Below, in pieces: positions 37,937-46,997 of a stretch of 64,000 nucleotides of DNA. The stretch covers positions 186,001 to 250,000 of the forward strand of contig NZ_JANKBZ010000002.1 of NCBI RefSeq assembly GCF_024623785.1, given 5' to 3'. Each line of letters begins with the position of its first letter. Positions within the stretch are counted from its first letter, which is position 1. The notes beneath the pieces are model-generated. The model ran no database searches and was not told the origin of the DNA. It saw only the letters and a program-made list of their open reading frames with translations. The DNA is from Archangium lipolyticum. Its GTDB lineage: Bacteria > Myxococcota > Myxococcia > Myxococcales > Myxococcaceae. The position numbers and the translations under genes were made by a program.

Positions 37937-38788
37937 ATGGAGACGATAGCGTTGATCCTCACCCTCTTGGTGCCAGCCGTGGTGTTGGCGCAAACGCCGA
38001 CGACGGGCTATGCGCCCGTAAACGGCCTGAAGATGTATTACGAAATTCACGGCAAGGGTGACCCTATCGTCCTGCTGCACGGTTCATTCATGACCATCAC
38101 GAACAACTGGACGGGCATGATGCCGCAGCTTGCAAAAAGCCGGCGAGTCATCGCCGTCGAGATGCAAGGGCATGGTCGCACCGCCGATATCAATCGCGAT
38201 TTCAGTTATGAGAATCTCGCCGACGACGTAGCGGCCCTGCTCGACTACCTGAAAATCGAACGAGCGGACGTGCTGGGGTACAGCATGGGTGGTGGCGTCG
38301 CCATGCAGGTTGCGATCCGCCATCCGGAAAAAGTCAGGAAAGTGGTCAGCGTCTCGGCTGTCTTCCGCCACGATGGCTGGGTGAAAGAAGCCCTCGATGC
38401 GTTCCCCAAGATGGAAGCCGGAATGTTCAAGGGTTCGCCGCTCGAGACCGAGTACAAGAAGTTGAGTCCCACACCGGACAAATTCGGCACGTTCGTAAAG
38501 CGCGTCATTCAGATGGATATCAAGCCATACGACTTCGGCGCCGGGAAACTCAAAGCCACGAAAGCGCCGATGCTCTTCATCCACGGCGATGCCGATGGCG
38601 TGCGGCTCGACCACATCTCGGAAATGTTCCGTTTGAAAGGCGACGAGATTTTTGGCGACATGCGGCCGCGCTCGGATTCGAGGCTCGCGATCCTGCCCAA
38701 CACGACACACGTCACGTTGATGGAAAAAGCGGATGTCATTGTCCCCATGGTCAACGATTTCTTGAACGCCCAGCCGCAAAAGAAATAA
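37937..38788 (+). CDS. Exported alpha/beta hydrolase
   Basis: A 283-aa serine hydrolase with an N-terminal signal peptide ([19 protein letters not shown]). The oxyanion loop is IVLLHGSF, the nucleophile Ser is in [10 protein letters not shown] (about residue 116), the Asp is in FIHGDADGV (about 215), and the His is in NTTHVTLM (about 255). The triad is complete, so it should be an active esterase or lipase-like enzyme in the periplasm; substrate unknown. Codon use is less GC-biased than in neighbouring genes (many A/T third positions), which suggests recent transfer, in keeping with its place between tRNA-derived repeats. No operon partner. Confidence 0.88.
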   Translation: METIALILTLLVPAVVLAQTPTTGYAPVNGLKMYYEIHGKGDPIVLLHGSFMTITNNWTGMMPQLAKSRRVIAVEMQGHGRTADINRDFSYENLADDVAALLDYLKIERADVLGYSMGGGVAMQVAIRHPEKVRKVVSVSAVFRHDGWVKEALDAFPKMEAGMFKGSPLETEYKKLSPTPDKFGTFVKRVIQMDIKPYDFGAGKLKATKAPMLFIHGDADGVRLDHISEMFRLKGDEIFGDMRPRSDSRLAILPNTTHVTLMEKADVIVPMVNDFLNAQPQKK

Positions 38789-39135
38789 GCCAGAGGCCCA
38801 CCCAGGCGGCAGGCAGCAGGGGCGTGGGCTTGCAGGTGACTGTGGGTGCTTGACGCTGATGACGGTGAAGGCCGCGGCCTCTGGCATGGAGCGGGTTCGG
38901 GCACCGCTATGACATGCGTGACCCCAGGGGAGGCGCAGGCGCGTGCCAACCCTGGCACGTTCCCCTCCGCCCTCGAGCGCCTTCCCGGAGCGCCTCGCGC
39001 GCAACTCCCTGGAATCAGGGCGCATTCCCCCTGCTAGGGCTCCTGGCACCTCGCTTGCCCTGGGGTGTTCCCGTCCGCAGCGGCGAGTGCCGATGCGTGG
39101 CAACCCGTACACCCCATGCTGTCTCCAGAGGAATC
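38789..39135. other. Intergenic region, nothing recognised
   Basis: These 347 bp between the hydrolase and the GON-domain lipoprotein are open in several frames but show no family similarity, RNA gene or convincing promoter. GC rises back to the window average in this stretch. Confidence 0.4.
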
Positions 39136-40794
39136 ATGAAGAACCTCGACGCTACTGCTTTGTCCAACGATGTCTCGAACACTCTCCAGCCCGTCCGCCA
39201 CACGGGTGCTTCCCGTGCTCCCCTGGGAATGCTCCTGCTGGGCGTCGCGCTCTCGACGGGCTGCGGAGAGCCCGGTACCGCGCTCCAGGCCCGGCCCGCG
39301 GACGCAAAGGGGCAGGGGCTCACCTCGCTCGCGGCCACCTGCCAGGAGATTCGAACCGCCGACCCCACGGCCATCGATGGCGAGTACACCCTCTACGTCG
39401 GGGGCGATGCGAAGAAGCCCTGGACGGCGTGGTGCCACGACATGGCCGGCACACCCCGGGAGTACCTCTCGCTCCCGAGCGGGACCAATTACTCGCAATA
39501 CACCGCGGGCGGCTACGCCACGGGCACGAGCGTGCGCACGGATTACGCGAAGGTGCGCATCGATCCCGTCACCCTGCGGGTCTCCGTCGCCGATCAGACC
39601 TTCGCCCAGTCCACCGGCTCGTTGGATCACGGCGGAACGCTCGTCACCTCCATGCCCTACGGCGTGGCCATGTCCTGCGATAGCACGGCCTCGGGCATGG
39701 CCAGCATCGACCTGAGCGGCACGCCCTTCGCGGTCGCCCCCAATGACTTCTCGCTCGGCGGCAACAGCCCGGCCGGCACCACCACCTCCAGCGCCGACGG
39801 GCGCGTGGTGAGCCTGACGGGCGGCGGCTACTGCGGTTGGAACAGCTGGGCTCCCGCCTACAACCCCTTCAACCAGACGGGGGGAGACCCGCTCCACCTC
39901 GAGTACCGCGACGCTCCCGTCTGCAAGGGCCAGACGGCCCCGGGCGCCCACTGGCAGCAGTACACCTACGATAGCCTCTCCCTCGACGTGGACACGTCGA
40001 GCTGCGGTTTCTCCGAGACCCCGCTGTACTTCGCGTCCATCGGTGGCACCGGCTACCACTGGCAGACCACCGGTGCGACCTCCATCATCTCGCCGACGGC
40101 CACGGGCTTCCGCGTCATCGTCCGCTCCCCGAGCAGCGTGACGCCCGCGTTCGCGAGCCAGTTCGGCTGGCACCTCAACTGGGAGGCCATGCCGAACAGC
40201 GTCCGGCAGCCTTCGCTCTGCACCGGGCAGACGGCGCCGGGGGCCACGAGCTGGCAGCAGTACGGCTCGGATGGCCTCTACCTCGACGTGGACACGACGG
40301 CCTGTGGCTACTCCGCCGCGCCCCTGTACTTCACGTCCCTGGGCGGGTTGGACAATCACTGGAAGACCACGGGCGCGACCTCCATCTACCTGCCCACGGC
40401 GACCGGCTTCCGCGTCTACGTCTGGTACAGGGGCAACTCCCTCACCCCCGCGCTCGCGAACCAGCTCGGCTGGTACCTCAACTGGAGGGCCCAGCCGGAC
40501 GGCCTCCGGCAGTCCTGGAACTGCACCGGGCGGACCACGCAGGGGTCCACCAACTGGCAGCAGTACTTGTCGGACACTCTCTACGTCGACGTGAGCACCT
40601 CGGGCTGCGCGGCCACGGGGGAGCCGGTCACCTCCATCGGAGGCACGAGCGAGCAATGGGGGCTGATGGGTGCGACCTCCATCTACTCGCCGACGCCGAC
40701 GGGCTTCCGCATCTACGTCCGCTACCCGGGCAGCAACCTCACGCCCTCCCTGGCGAACGAGCGCGGCTGGCACCTCAACTGGAACCGGCGGTAG
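39136..40794 (+). CDS. Putative lipoprotein with GON domain and three tandem repeats
   Basis: A 552-aa exported protein. A hydrophobic stretch near residues 30-43 ends in ALSTGC, a lipobox-like site. Residues 65-260 resemble the GON domain of ADAMTS proteins ([20 protein letters not shown] at the start, PWTAWCHDM after it, and [17 protein letters not shown] near the end). Three repeats of about 85 residues follow, each with TAPGA.WQQY.SD.LYLDVDT, C-G, a central HW.TTGATSI, PTATGFR and LGW.LNW. Each repeat has two Cys and may bind carbohydrate or a surface ligand; no named family is certain. AGAGG precedes the ATG 39136 by 7 nt. GON domains are metazoan-type but also occur in myxobacteria. Confidence 0.75.
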   Translation: MKNLDATALSNDVSNTLQPVRHTGASRAPLGMLLLGVALSTGCGEPGTALQARPADAKGQGLTSLAATCQEIRTADPTAIDGEYTLYVGGDAKKPWTAWCHDMAGTPREYLSLPSGTNYSQYTAGGYATGTSVRTDYAKVRIDPVTLRVSVADQTFAQSTGSLDHGGTLVTSMPYGVAMSCDSTASGMASIDLSGTPFAVAPNDFSLGGNSPAGTTTSSADGRVVSLTGGGYCGWNSWAPAYNPFNQTGGDPLHLEYRDAPVCKGQTAPGAHWQQYTYDSLSLDVDTSSCGFSETPLYFASIGGTGYHWQTTGATSIISPTATGFRVIVRSPSSVTPAFASQFGWHLNWEAMPNSVRQPSLCTGQTAPGATSWQQYGSDGLYLDVDTTACGYSAAPLYFTSLGGLDNHWKTTGATSIYLPTATGFRVYVWYRGNSLTPALANQLGWYLNWRAQPDGLRQSWNCTGRTTQGSTNWQQYLSDTLYVDVSTSGCAATGEPVTSIGGTSEQWGLMGATSIYSPTPTGFRIYVRYPGSNLTPSLANERGWHLNWNRR

Positions 40795-40800
40795 CGCGCT

Positions 40801-41532
40801 TCATGGGGCGCCTCGCGGCACCTGCTCCCCGGGCGTGAAGACGAGCCCGTCCAGTACGCCATAGGCGTAGAGCGCCGCGAAGGCATACGCCCCCACCAGG
40901 TAGGAGACGTTGAGCCCCCGAGCCGTCACCGCGTCCTCGGGGGTGTATTTGCCGTCGGGGCCTCGCAGCGCCAGCGCCGCGCCGAGCGAGGCCGCCGACA
41001 CGACGAAGGTGGTGCCCTGCGTCACCGCCAGCACGGTGCCCTTCGTGTTCCTCTGGTGCACGAAGTGGCCCACGCCAAAGGGCACCAGGTACCAGCCTCG
41101 CGAGGGCTCGGGGCGTGGCTGGAGCGCCAGCTTCACCTCCGAGGGCGGGGGGGGCTCCCGAGGCACGAGCACGGGGCGGCGGCGCTGCTCGGCCTTCGCG
41201 GAGATGCTCGCCGCGTCCTGGGTGCGCACCCGCTCCACGAAGGCGCTGAAGTCCGGTGGATACAGCAGGGGATCCAGCTTCGCACCGGGGCTCGCCGCGA
41301 GTCCCTCCACCACTTCGCGCTCCGCCCGGCCCGGATCCTCCTGGGCGTGGTACGTGGCGGCCAGCAGCAGGTGGGCCTCGGCCTCCTCGGCGGCGTCGCT
41401 CAGCCGCAGGGGGTAGAGGAGCGCTTCCAGCTCGGCGCGGGCCTTCGCCAGCTCTCCGGTCTGGTACGCCTCGCGAGCGGGCTCCAGCGCCGGCGAGGAC
41501 GACAGCATCAGCGCCACCACGAGCTCCATCAT
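40801..41532 (-). CDS. Exported protein of unknown function, coupled to the kinase gene
   Basis: A 243-aa protein with a short signal-like start (MMELVVALMLSSSPALEPAR), a TPR-like helical pair (REAYQTGELAKARAELEALL and EAEAHLLLAATYHAQEDPGR), a Pro-rich linker (about residues 120-145), and two hydrophobic segments near the end. It overlaps the stop of the Ser/Thr kinase gene by 4 bp and probably works with it. Small TPR-membrane proteins of this sort often follow PEGA-domain kinases in myxobacteria; the role is unknown. Confidence 0.7.
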   Translation of the reverse strand: MMELVVALMLSSSPALEPAREAYQTGELAKARAELEALLYPLRLSDAAEEAEAHLLLAATYHAQEDPGRAEREVVEGLAASPGAKLDPLLYPPDFSAFVERVRTQDAASISAKAEQRRRPVLVPREPPPPSEVKLALQPRPEPSRGWYLVPFGVGHFVHQRNTKGTVLAVTQGTTFVVSAASLGAALALRGPDGKYTPEDAVTARGLNVSYLVGAYAFAALYAYGVLDGLVFTPGEQVPRGAP

Positions 41533-43349
41533 GGCGAGCTCCTCAACACCACCTCGGTCCTTGCTCCCGCCTCCACGTTCACCTCGCGCCGCAAGAAGCC
41601 TCCTCCCTGGACCCGCGCCGAGAACACGTGCCTTCCGTGCTGCACCATCACCGGTCCTGGCAGGGGCGCCACGCCCAGCTGGGTCCCATCGACGAAGACC
41701 GGCGAGCCCTCGAGCGCGACGATGCGCACCTCGGCTTTGCTCACCCGCAGGGTGATGTCGCGCGACACCACTTCGCCCGGGGCCACCTGGAGGACCTCCA
41801 CGAGGGGCTCACACATCGGGTTGTCGAAGCGCAGCCGGTGCGTGCCCGGCGACAGGCGCACCTCACGCACGCGGGGCGTGTAGCCCCGGCTCTGCCCGTC
41901 CACGAACACCTCGGCCCAGGGGCGCGCCACCACGTGCAACGTCGCGGGCTCCCGGGACTCGGGCACCTGAGACTCGGGCGTCTGGGGCCGCGGCGCAGGC
42001 GCTTCGGCGACGGGACGCGGCTCCTCCGGAGGTGGATTGTTGGGCCGGGGAGGGGGCTCCGTCCGCTTCGACGGGACATGGCGGAGGGCAGGCTTCGTGG
42101 CCACCGGCGCGGACGTCTTGGGGGCGGGCTCGGGAACGGGCTTCGACTCGGGAACCGGCTGCGATGGAGGCGCCGCGGAGGGCGCGCTCGCCGGAAGGAC
42201 GGGAGCCGTCGCCACGGGCTCCGGTGCTCCCGGGTGTCGCGCCCAGGCCCAGACGCCCAGGGCCACGAGAAGGGCCGCCAGCACGGTGCCTCCCACGAGG
42301 GCCTTCGTGCGATGCGCCGGCGGACGTGCGCGCAGCAACTCGCGCACCTCGGTGGAGTCCGGACGGAGCAACAGCGCGGCATTGAGCAGCTTCGCGGCCC
42401 GTGCCCCCTGTCCCCTGGCGAGCAACGCGCCGCCTTCCTCGAGCAACCGTTGGAAGTGGAGGTCGCGCCACCTCGCGGTCTCCGCCTCCGGCTCCTGGAA
42501 GAAGCGCCGGGAGACCTCGGCGGGAGAGCCGGCGATGCGGCCCACCACGTCCTCCAGGAGCGCGGCCAGCTCAGCGCCGTCCTTCGGCCGATCCCTCACG
42601 TCCCGGGCGAGGCAGCGGGCCACCAGCTCGCTCAGCGGCTCGGGCGTGCCGGGCACCACCTCCCCGAGCCGCGGTGCGTCCCGCGTCATCACCGCGGTCA
42701 CCAGCTGCGCGCTGCCCTTGCCCGCGTGCGGTGTCGTCCCGGCGCACAACTCGAAGACGAGCACGCCCAGCGCGTAGACGTCCGAAGCGGGGGAGAAGGC
42801 GCCCGTATCCAGGCGCTCGGGGGCCGTGTACGCGAGCGAACCGGTGACGGTACCGGTGCTCGTCAGGCGCTCGTCGTCCGCCAGCGCGGCGAGGCCGAAG
42901 TCCGCCAGCTTCAACGTCCCGCTCCGGGACACGAGCACGTTGTCCGGCTTCACGTCCCGGTGCACCACGCCGTGCGCGTGGGCCTCACCCAGCGCCTGCG
43001 CCAGCGTCCAGCCCAGCACGGCCGCCACCATGGGCGGCACGGGCGCGAGCCGCCGGGCCAGCGCGCGCAGGTCCTCGCCCTGCACCCACTCGCACACCAG
43101 GAAGGGCCCACGGCGGGCGTCCTCTCCGAAGTCGTGAATCTCCAGCACGTGGGGGTGCTTGATGGAGGCGGCCAGCTCGGCCTCACGGCGGAAGCGCTCG
43201 GCGCGGCGCCCATCCTCGCTCGGATGCATCACCTTGACCGCCACCCGGCGCGCCAGCCGTGTGTCCCGGGCCAGGAAGACCGTGGCCATGCCGCCTCGTC
43301 CCAGTTCCTGCTCCAACTGGTAGCGGCCGGCCAGCAATTCGTCCGTCAT
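41529..43349 (-). CDS. Transmembrane Ser/Thr protein kinase with C-terminal PEGA-like domains
   Basis: A 606-aa Hanks-type kinase. The cytoplasmic kinase domain (1-265) has the P-loop GRGGMATVFLA, catalytic Lys39, HRDVKPDN with Asp132, and DFG Asp150, so it should be active. After a membrane helix (about residues 345-365) comes a Pro-rich spacer (370-460) and two PEGA-type beta repeats (WAEVFVDGQSRGYTPRVREV and GSPVFVDGTQLGVAPLPGPV). PEGA regions are thought to contact the envelope. The downstream 243-aa gene overlaps it by 4 bp. The ligand is unknown. Confidence 0.93.
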   Translation of the reverse strand: MTDELLAGRYQLEQELGRGGMATVFLARDTRLARRVAVKVMHPSEDGRRAERFRREAELAASIKHPHVLEIHDFGEDARRGPFLVCEWVQGEDLRALARRLAPVPPMVAAVLGWTLAQALGEAHAHGVVHRDVKPDNVLVSRSGTLKLADFGLAALADDERLTSTGTVTGSLAYTAPERLDTGAFSPASDVYALGVLVFELCAGTTPHAGKGSAQLVTAVMTRDAPRLGEVVPGTPEPLSELVARCLARDVRDRPKDGAELAALLEDVVGRIAGSPAEVSRRFFQEPEAETARWRDLHFQRLLEEGGALLARGQGARAAKLLNAALLLRPDSTEVRELLRARPPAHRTKALVGGTVLAALLVALGVWAWARHPGAPEPVATAPVLPASAPSAAPPSQPVPESKPVPEPAPKTSAPVATKPALRHVPSKRTEPPPRPNNPPPEEPRPVAEAPAPRPQTPESQVPESREPATLHVVARPWAEVFVDGQSRGYTPRVREVRLSPGTHRLRFDNPMCEPLVEVLQVAPGEVVSRDITLRVSKAEVRIVALEGSPVFVDGTQLGVAPLPGPVMVQHGRHVFSARVQGGGFLRREVNVEAGARTEVVLRSSP

Positions 43350-43397
43350 CGCCGCCCATCCTAGGGAGCCCCTCCTACCCGGGCAATCACTCCGGCG

Positions 43398-43934
43398 TCA
43401 CGGCAGGTGACAGACGCGCCCCGGCCTGCCCGGTACTTTCTCGCACACCCCCGGTGCGGCTCCGGGGCACTCGGCGTCGGCGCTACACGGTTGATGGCAT
43501 CGCTTCTCGCCACTGCTGCCCGAGGGCACGCAGACGCTACAGCGGCCGCATTCGGTGGAGCTGTTACAGAAGACGCCGATCTTCGTGGGAGGCCCTTCGG
43601 TGCAGGCCTCGACGCACTCGTAATCCGGAGCGCACTGGTAGCCGAGCCGGCAGGGGCCCCCCACGCAGTCCAGGGAGCAAAGGCCGTCCTGGCAGAAGGC
43701 CGCGTAGGAGCACGTGCCGTAGCCGCTACACGGTTGGGTGACCCGGGGGCCCGGCTCACAGTGGTTGTTCCGGCTGGCATCGCCGCAGCGCTGTCCTTCC
43801 GGACACTCCTGGTCCTTCACGCACGCCAGCGGCCCCGCATCGGGGTTGTCCTGCTCGCGGACCTCGATGTCGAGGGGGCATCCCAGCACGGTCACCAGGG
43901 CGAGCGGCGCGAGGAGTCGGACGAGTCGGTGCAT
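43398..43934 (-). CDS. Cysteine-rich lipoprotein
   Basis: A 178-aa exported protein with a lipobox (LVTVLGC, Cys 19) and more than twenty Cys in spaced pairs (CVKDQECPEGQRC, CSGYGTCSYAAFC, CRLGYQCAPDYEC, CNSSTECGRC). The pattern resembles EGF- or Dickkopf-like small disulfide modules that are frequent in myxobacterial surface lipoproteins. No enzyme motif is present. It lies between the kinase and the FHA-type sigma-54 activator on the same strand, with gaps of 48 bp on both sides. Confidence 0.8.
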   Translation of the reverse strand: MHRLVRLLAPLALVTVLGCPLDIEVREQDNPDAGPLACVKDQECPEGQRCGDASRNNHCEPGPRVTQPCSGYGTCSYAAFCQDGLCSLDCVGGPCRLGYQCAPDYECVEACTEGPPTKIGVFCNSSTECGRCSVCVPSGSSGEKRCHQPCSADAECPGAAPGVCEKVPGRPGRVCHLP

Positions 43935-43982
43935 GCGGAGCTCAGCAATACTCCAGGCCGCGCACGAAAGGACAGGGCTCGC

Positions 43983-45719
43983 TCAGGACTCCTCGCCGAG
44001 GTAGCGGAAGATCGACCGTAGCCCGATGCCGAGCGCCTGCGCCGCGTCCTTCTTGCTGCCGCCGCTCCGGGCGATGGCCTCGCGCACGTAGCGCTGCACG
44101 AAGGCCTCGCGTGCCTCCTCCAGCGGCACCAGCGGTGCCGAGTCCGCGCCCAGCTCCAGGTCCTCGGGGCCGATGAGCTCTCCGGTGGCGAGGATCGCCG
44201 CGCGCCGCACCCGGGACACCAGCTCGCGCACGTTGCCGGGGAAGGGATGGCCGCGCAGGGCCTCCGTGGCCTTCTGGGTGAAGCCCTTCGCGCGCCCGCC
44301 CTCGCGGCTCAGCACGTGGTGGGCGATGAGCAGCACGTCGTCACCGCGCTCGCGCAGGGGCGGCACCTCCACGCGAACCTCGTCCAGGCGGTAGAGCAGA
44401 TCTCCCCGGAAGCGGCCCTCCTCCACCAGGATCTTGAGGGGACGGTGCGTGGCCGAGACCACGCGCATGTCCACCTTGCGCGGATGGTTCTCCCCCAGCC
44501 GGGTCACCTCGCGCTCCTGCACCACACGCAACAGGCGGGACTGGAGCGGCAGCGGCATGTCGCCGATCTCATCCAGGAAGAGCGTGCCGCCATCCGCGGC
44601 CTCCACGAGTCCGGGCCGGTCCGTCCCCGCCCCCGAGAAGGCGCCCTTCACGTGGCCGAACAGCTCCCGCTCGATGAGCGACTCGGGGAGGGCCGCGCAG
44701 TTGATGGCCACCAGCCGCCCGCGCCGTCCACTGCGCCGGTGCAGCGCTCGCGCCACCTCCTCCTTGCCGGTGCCCGTCTCGCCCTGGATGAGCACGTGGA
44801 GCGAGGTGGGCCCCAGCCGTTCCACCTGCCGGTACAGCGCGCGCATGGCGTGCGACTCACCGATGAGCCCCTCGAAGGTGGCCGCTTCGATGCGCTGGGT
44901 GAGGCTCTCCACTCGTGTGCGCAGCTCCCGCAGCTCGCTCGAGGTGGCCAGCAGCAGCGCCGCGAGCGAGGTCAGGGCCATGGCCTCTTCCAGTTCCCGA
45001 GGCGAGAACGGCGGGCGGCCCGTGTGGCGTCCGAGGTACACGACGGACAGCGGCGCCGTGCCTCCGCGCAGGGGCAGCACCAGGGCGGAGGTGAGGCGCA
45101 GGGCGACGACACTGGGGGCGCCGGCCAGCGCCGCGTCCGAGGCCACGTCCGCCACGAGCACGGGAGCACCCGAGGCCACCACCTGGTTGACCAGGCTGTC
45201 CACCACCGCCGCCTCGGGCACGGGCCCGGTGGAACACAGCACCTGGCGCCGCGGCTGCTCCACCGACACGAGGAAGCCCACGTCCGCGTCCGCCACTTCC
45301 GCGAGCCCGCGCATGGCCACCTCCAGGAGCTCCACGGTGGGCCGCTGGACCATCAGCCGCGAGGCGAAGCCCGTGAGCACCGCCAGCAGCCGCCCGCCCG
45401 GGGCCACCTCCGGCGAGGAGCCCGCGACGGCCGGGGCCGCTTCGGAGGAGAGCAGGGTGAGGGTGACGCGCCCCACGGAGAAGGACTCTCCCGGAGCAAT
45501 CGGTGCCAGCTCCACGCGCTTGTTGCGCACGCGCACCTCGCAGCCCCTGGCCGTGGCGGACACCGTCCAGCCTCGCGCGTCCTGGAAGAGCAGCGCATGG
45601 CTGGGCTTCACCCCCGGCTCCCGGAGGACGACGTCGCAAGCGGAGTCGGAGCCCACGGACACCACCGGTTTCTCCAGGGGAACGTGGCGGCCATCGGGGA
45701 GGACGAGCAGGAGCGGCAT
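43983..45719 (-). CDS. Sigma-54-dependent activator with FHA and GAF domains
   Basis: A 578-aa enhancer-binding protein. An N-terminal FHA domain (about 14-75: VVSVGSDSACDVVLREPGVK then SHALLF) binds phospho-threonine and so can link to Ser/Thr kinases such as the one at 41529-43349. A GAF-like domain (about 110-270) follows, then the AAA+ domain with GETGTGKEEV, the sigma-54 loop as GAFSGA instead of GAFTGA, and FLDEIGDMPL. The C-terminal Fis HTH is GGSKKDAAQALGIGLRSIFR. The Ser in the loop is a known natural variant. Target promoters are not visible here. Confidence 0.93.
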   Translation of the reverse strand: MPLLLVLPDGRHVPLEKPVVSVGSDSACDVVLREPGVKPSHALLFQDARGWTVSATARGCEVRVRNKRVELAPIAPGESFSVGRVTLTLLSSEAAPAVAGSSPEVAPGGRLLAVLTGFASRLMVQRPTVELLEVAMRGLAEVADADVGFLVSVEQPRRQVLCSTGPVPEAAVVDSLVNQVVASGAPVLVADVASDAALAGAPSVVALRLTSALVLPLRGGTAPLSVVYLGRHTGRPPFSPRELEEAMALTSLAALLLATSSELRELRTRVESLTQRIEAATFEGLIGESHAMRALYRQVERLGPTSLHVLIQGETGTGKEEVARALHRRSGRRGRLVAINCAALPESLIERELFGHVKGAFSGAGTDRPGLVEAADGGTLFLDEIGDMPLPLQSRLLRVVQEREVTRLGENHPRKVDMRVVSATHRPLKILVEEGRFRGDLLYRLDEVRVEVPPLRERGDDVLLIAHHVLSREGGRAKGFTQKATEALRGHPFPGNVRELVSRVRRAAILATGELIGPEDLELGADSAPLVPLEEAREAFVQRYVREAIARSGGSKKDAAQALGIGLRSIFRYLGEES

Positions 45720-45783
45720 GAGTGTCTGGAAATCCTACAGGTCCTTCGTTCTAAGTTGATGGGCTTGCTTCGAGGAGGGCCTC

Positions 45784-46524
45784 ATGGATCGCCGCGCCAT
45801 TCACATCTCTGTCGGTCTCATCATCTGCACGCTGATCGCCTCGGTGACCTGGGCGTGGGTCCGACTGCATCGCTCGACGACCATTGACGTGCGCGGCTCG
45901 GCCAAGCGACGCATCTCCTCGGACCTTGTGCAGTGGGCCGCGGTCGTGGGCGCCAAGGACAACACCCGGGTTGGCGCCTACACCACGCTGGCCAAGGACG
46001 TCGAGCGGACCCGGCAGTTCCTCGAGAGTCAGGGCGTGCCCGCCGAGCAGATTCGCATCTCGTCCACCGACGTGCAGGAGTTGGTGCGCGAAGAGACCCT
46101 TCAAGAAGGCTCGAAGCTCATCCAGAAGCAGGTGTTCGACGGGTGGCACGCGCAGCAGCGCATCGAGATCGTCTCCACCGATGTGCCGCGCATCGAGCGG
46201 CTCGCGCGCGAGGCCACGCAGCTACTGGAGAAGGGCATCACCATCACGTCGGAGTCACCTCGGTATCACTACACCAAGGTGTCCGATCTCAAGATCGAGA
46301 TGCTGGCCGAGGCTTCACGCGACGCGCGCCTGCGCGCGGAGCGGATGCTGGAGGCAGCCGGCGGAAGGGCCACCGTCGGGCGTGTGGAGGGGATCAGCAC
46401 CGGCGTCATCAACATCAACGCCGCCAACTCCACCGAGACCTCGTGGGAGGGGAACTACGACACGAGCTCGTTCGAGAAGGACCTCATCACCACCGTGCGT
46501 GTCCTGTTCGAGGTGAACAATTAG
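45784..46524 (+). CDS. SIMPL-domain (DUF541) protein
   Basis: A 246-aa protein with a single N-terminal membrane helix (about residues 7-25) and a periplasmic SIMPL domain: TTIDVRGSAKRRISSDLVQW, then EQIRISSTDVQELV, and later EASRDARLRAERMLEAAGGR near the end. SIMPL/DUF541 proteins are thought to bind partners in the envelope; no reaction is known. GAGGAGGG lies 8 nt before the ATG, and the gene is divergent from the FHA activator with 64 bp between them. It is the last gene before the tRNA-derived repeat. Confidence 0.85.
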   Translation: MDRRAIHISVGLIICTLIASVTWAWVRLHRSTTIDVRGSAKRRISSDLVQWAAVVGAKDNTRVGAYTTLAKDVERTRQFLESQGVPAEQIRISSTDVQELVREETLQEGSKLIQKQVFDGWHAQQRIEIVSTDVPRIERLAREATQLLEKGITITSESPRYHYTKVSDLKIEMLAEASRDARLRAERMLEAAGGRATVGRVEGISTGVININAANSTETSWEGNYDTSSFEKDLITTVRVLFEVNN

Positions 46525-46653
46525 GCATACTTGATAGGGTGGTGCGATGGCAGCCTACTGTTGGGGTGGGTTGTCAAGGAGAAACATACGCCATGTTTTC
46601 GGGTGGGTGACGCTGGGCAGTGTTGCCACGGGTGGCGGCACCGGGATAGGGCG

Positions 46654-46849
46654 CAGCAGCAAGATAGCAGCAAAATCCTTGGTGCCCTCGCGTACGGGAT
46701 GAGATGGCTGGACAGGTCCGGCTTCAGAAACCCGAGTATTTACAAAGGGTTGTGAACCATTGGTAACCCCTAGACGCTCCCCGGCCTTGATTTGGGACCA
46801 AGGGGTCGCAGGTTCAAATCCAGTCTCCCCGACCATCAAAAGCCCTGGA
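46654..46849 (+). repeat. 196-bp direct repeat, copy 1 (element right end plus att)
   Basis: It aligns without gaps to 58369-58564 (offset 11715), with about 25 differences in 196 by my count (about 87% identity). It starts CAGCAGCAA, contains AGCAGCAAAATCCTTGGTGC and the 50-bp tRNA-derived segment, and ends AAAAGCCCTGGA. It probably represents one arm of an attP region. Confidence 0.85.
46786..46835 (+). other. Attachment site: second copy of the tRNA-Pro 3' end
   Basis: 47 of 50 bases match 37384-37433, including the whole T-arm and CCA. The 5' half of the tRNA is absent, so it is not a functional tRNA. The differences fall in the anticodon arm and at one T-arm base. Confidence 0.9.
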
Positions 46850-46894
46850 GTTTCGCGGACTTCCGCTGAAACTCCAGGGCTTTTGTTTTTCCCC
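46838..46894 (+). terminator. Strong terminator after the second attachment site
   Basis: AAAAGCCCTGGAGTTTC (46838-46854) and GAAACTCCAGGGCTTTT (46868-46884) form a perfect 17-bp stem followed by GTTTTT. It insulates the reverse-transcriptase gene from upstream reading. Confidence 0.92.
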
Positions 46895-46997
46895 GGAGCT
46901 CTCCCGCGGCGAACCCGCATCCCCCAGGGCGTTTTCTTGAGGCTCTGGAGCCTCGCTCTATGATCGGCCCTTTCGAGGTCCTCCTGGGAGGGGGTGC

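Larger units (their letters stand above)
46525..46997. other. Intergenic region holding the second tRNA-derived junction
   Basis: These 473 bp contain direct repeat copy 1 (46654-46849), the second tRNA 3'-end copy within it, and a strong hairpin at 46838-46884. The Shine-Dalgarno GGGAGGGGG for the reverse-transcriptase gene lies just before 46998. Minus-strand open frames across the region are antisense to the tRNA fragment and are not genes. Confidence 0.7.
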
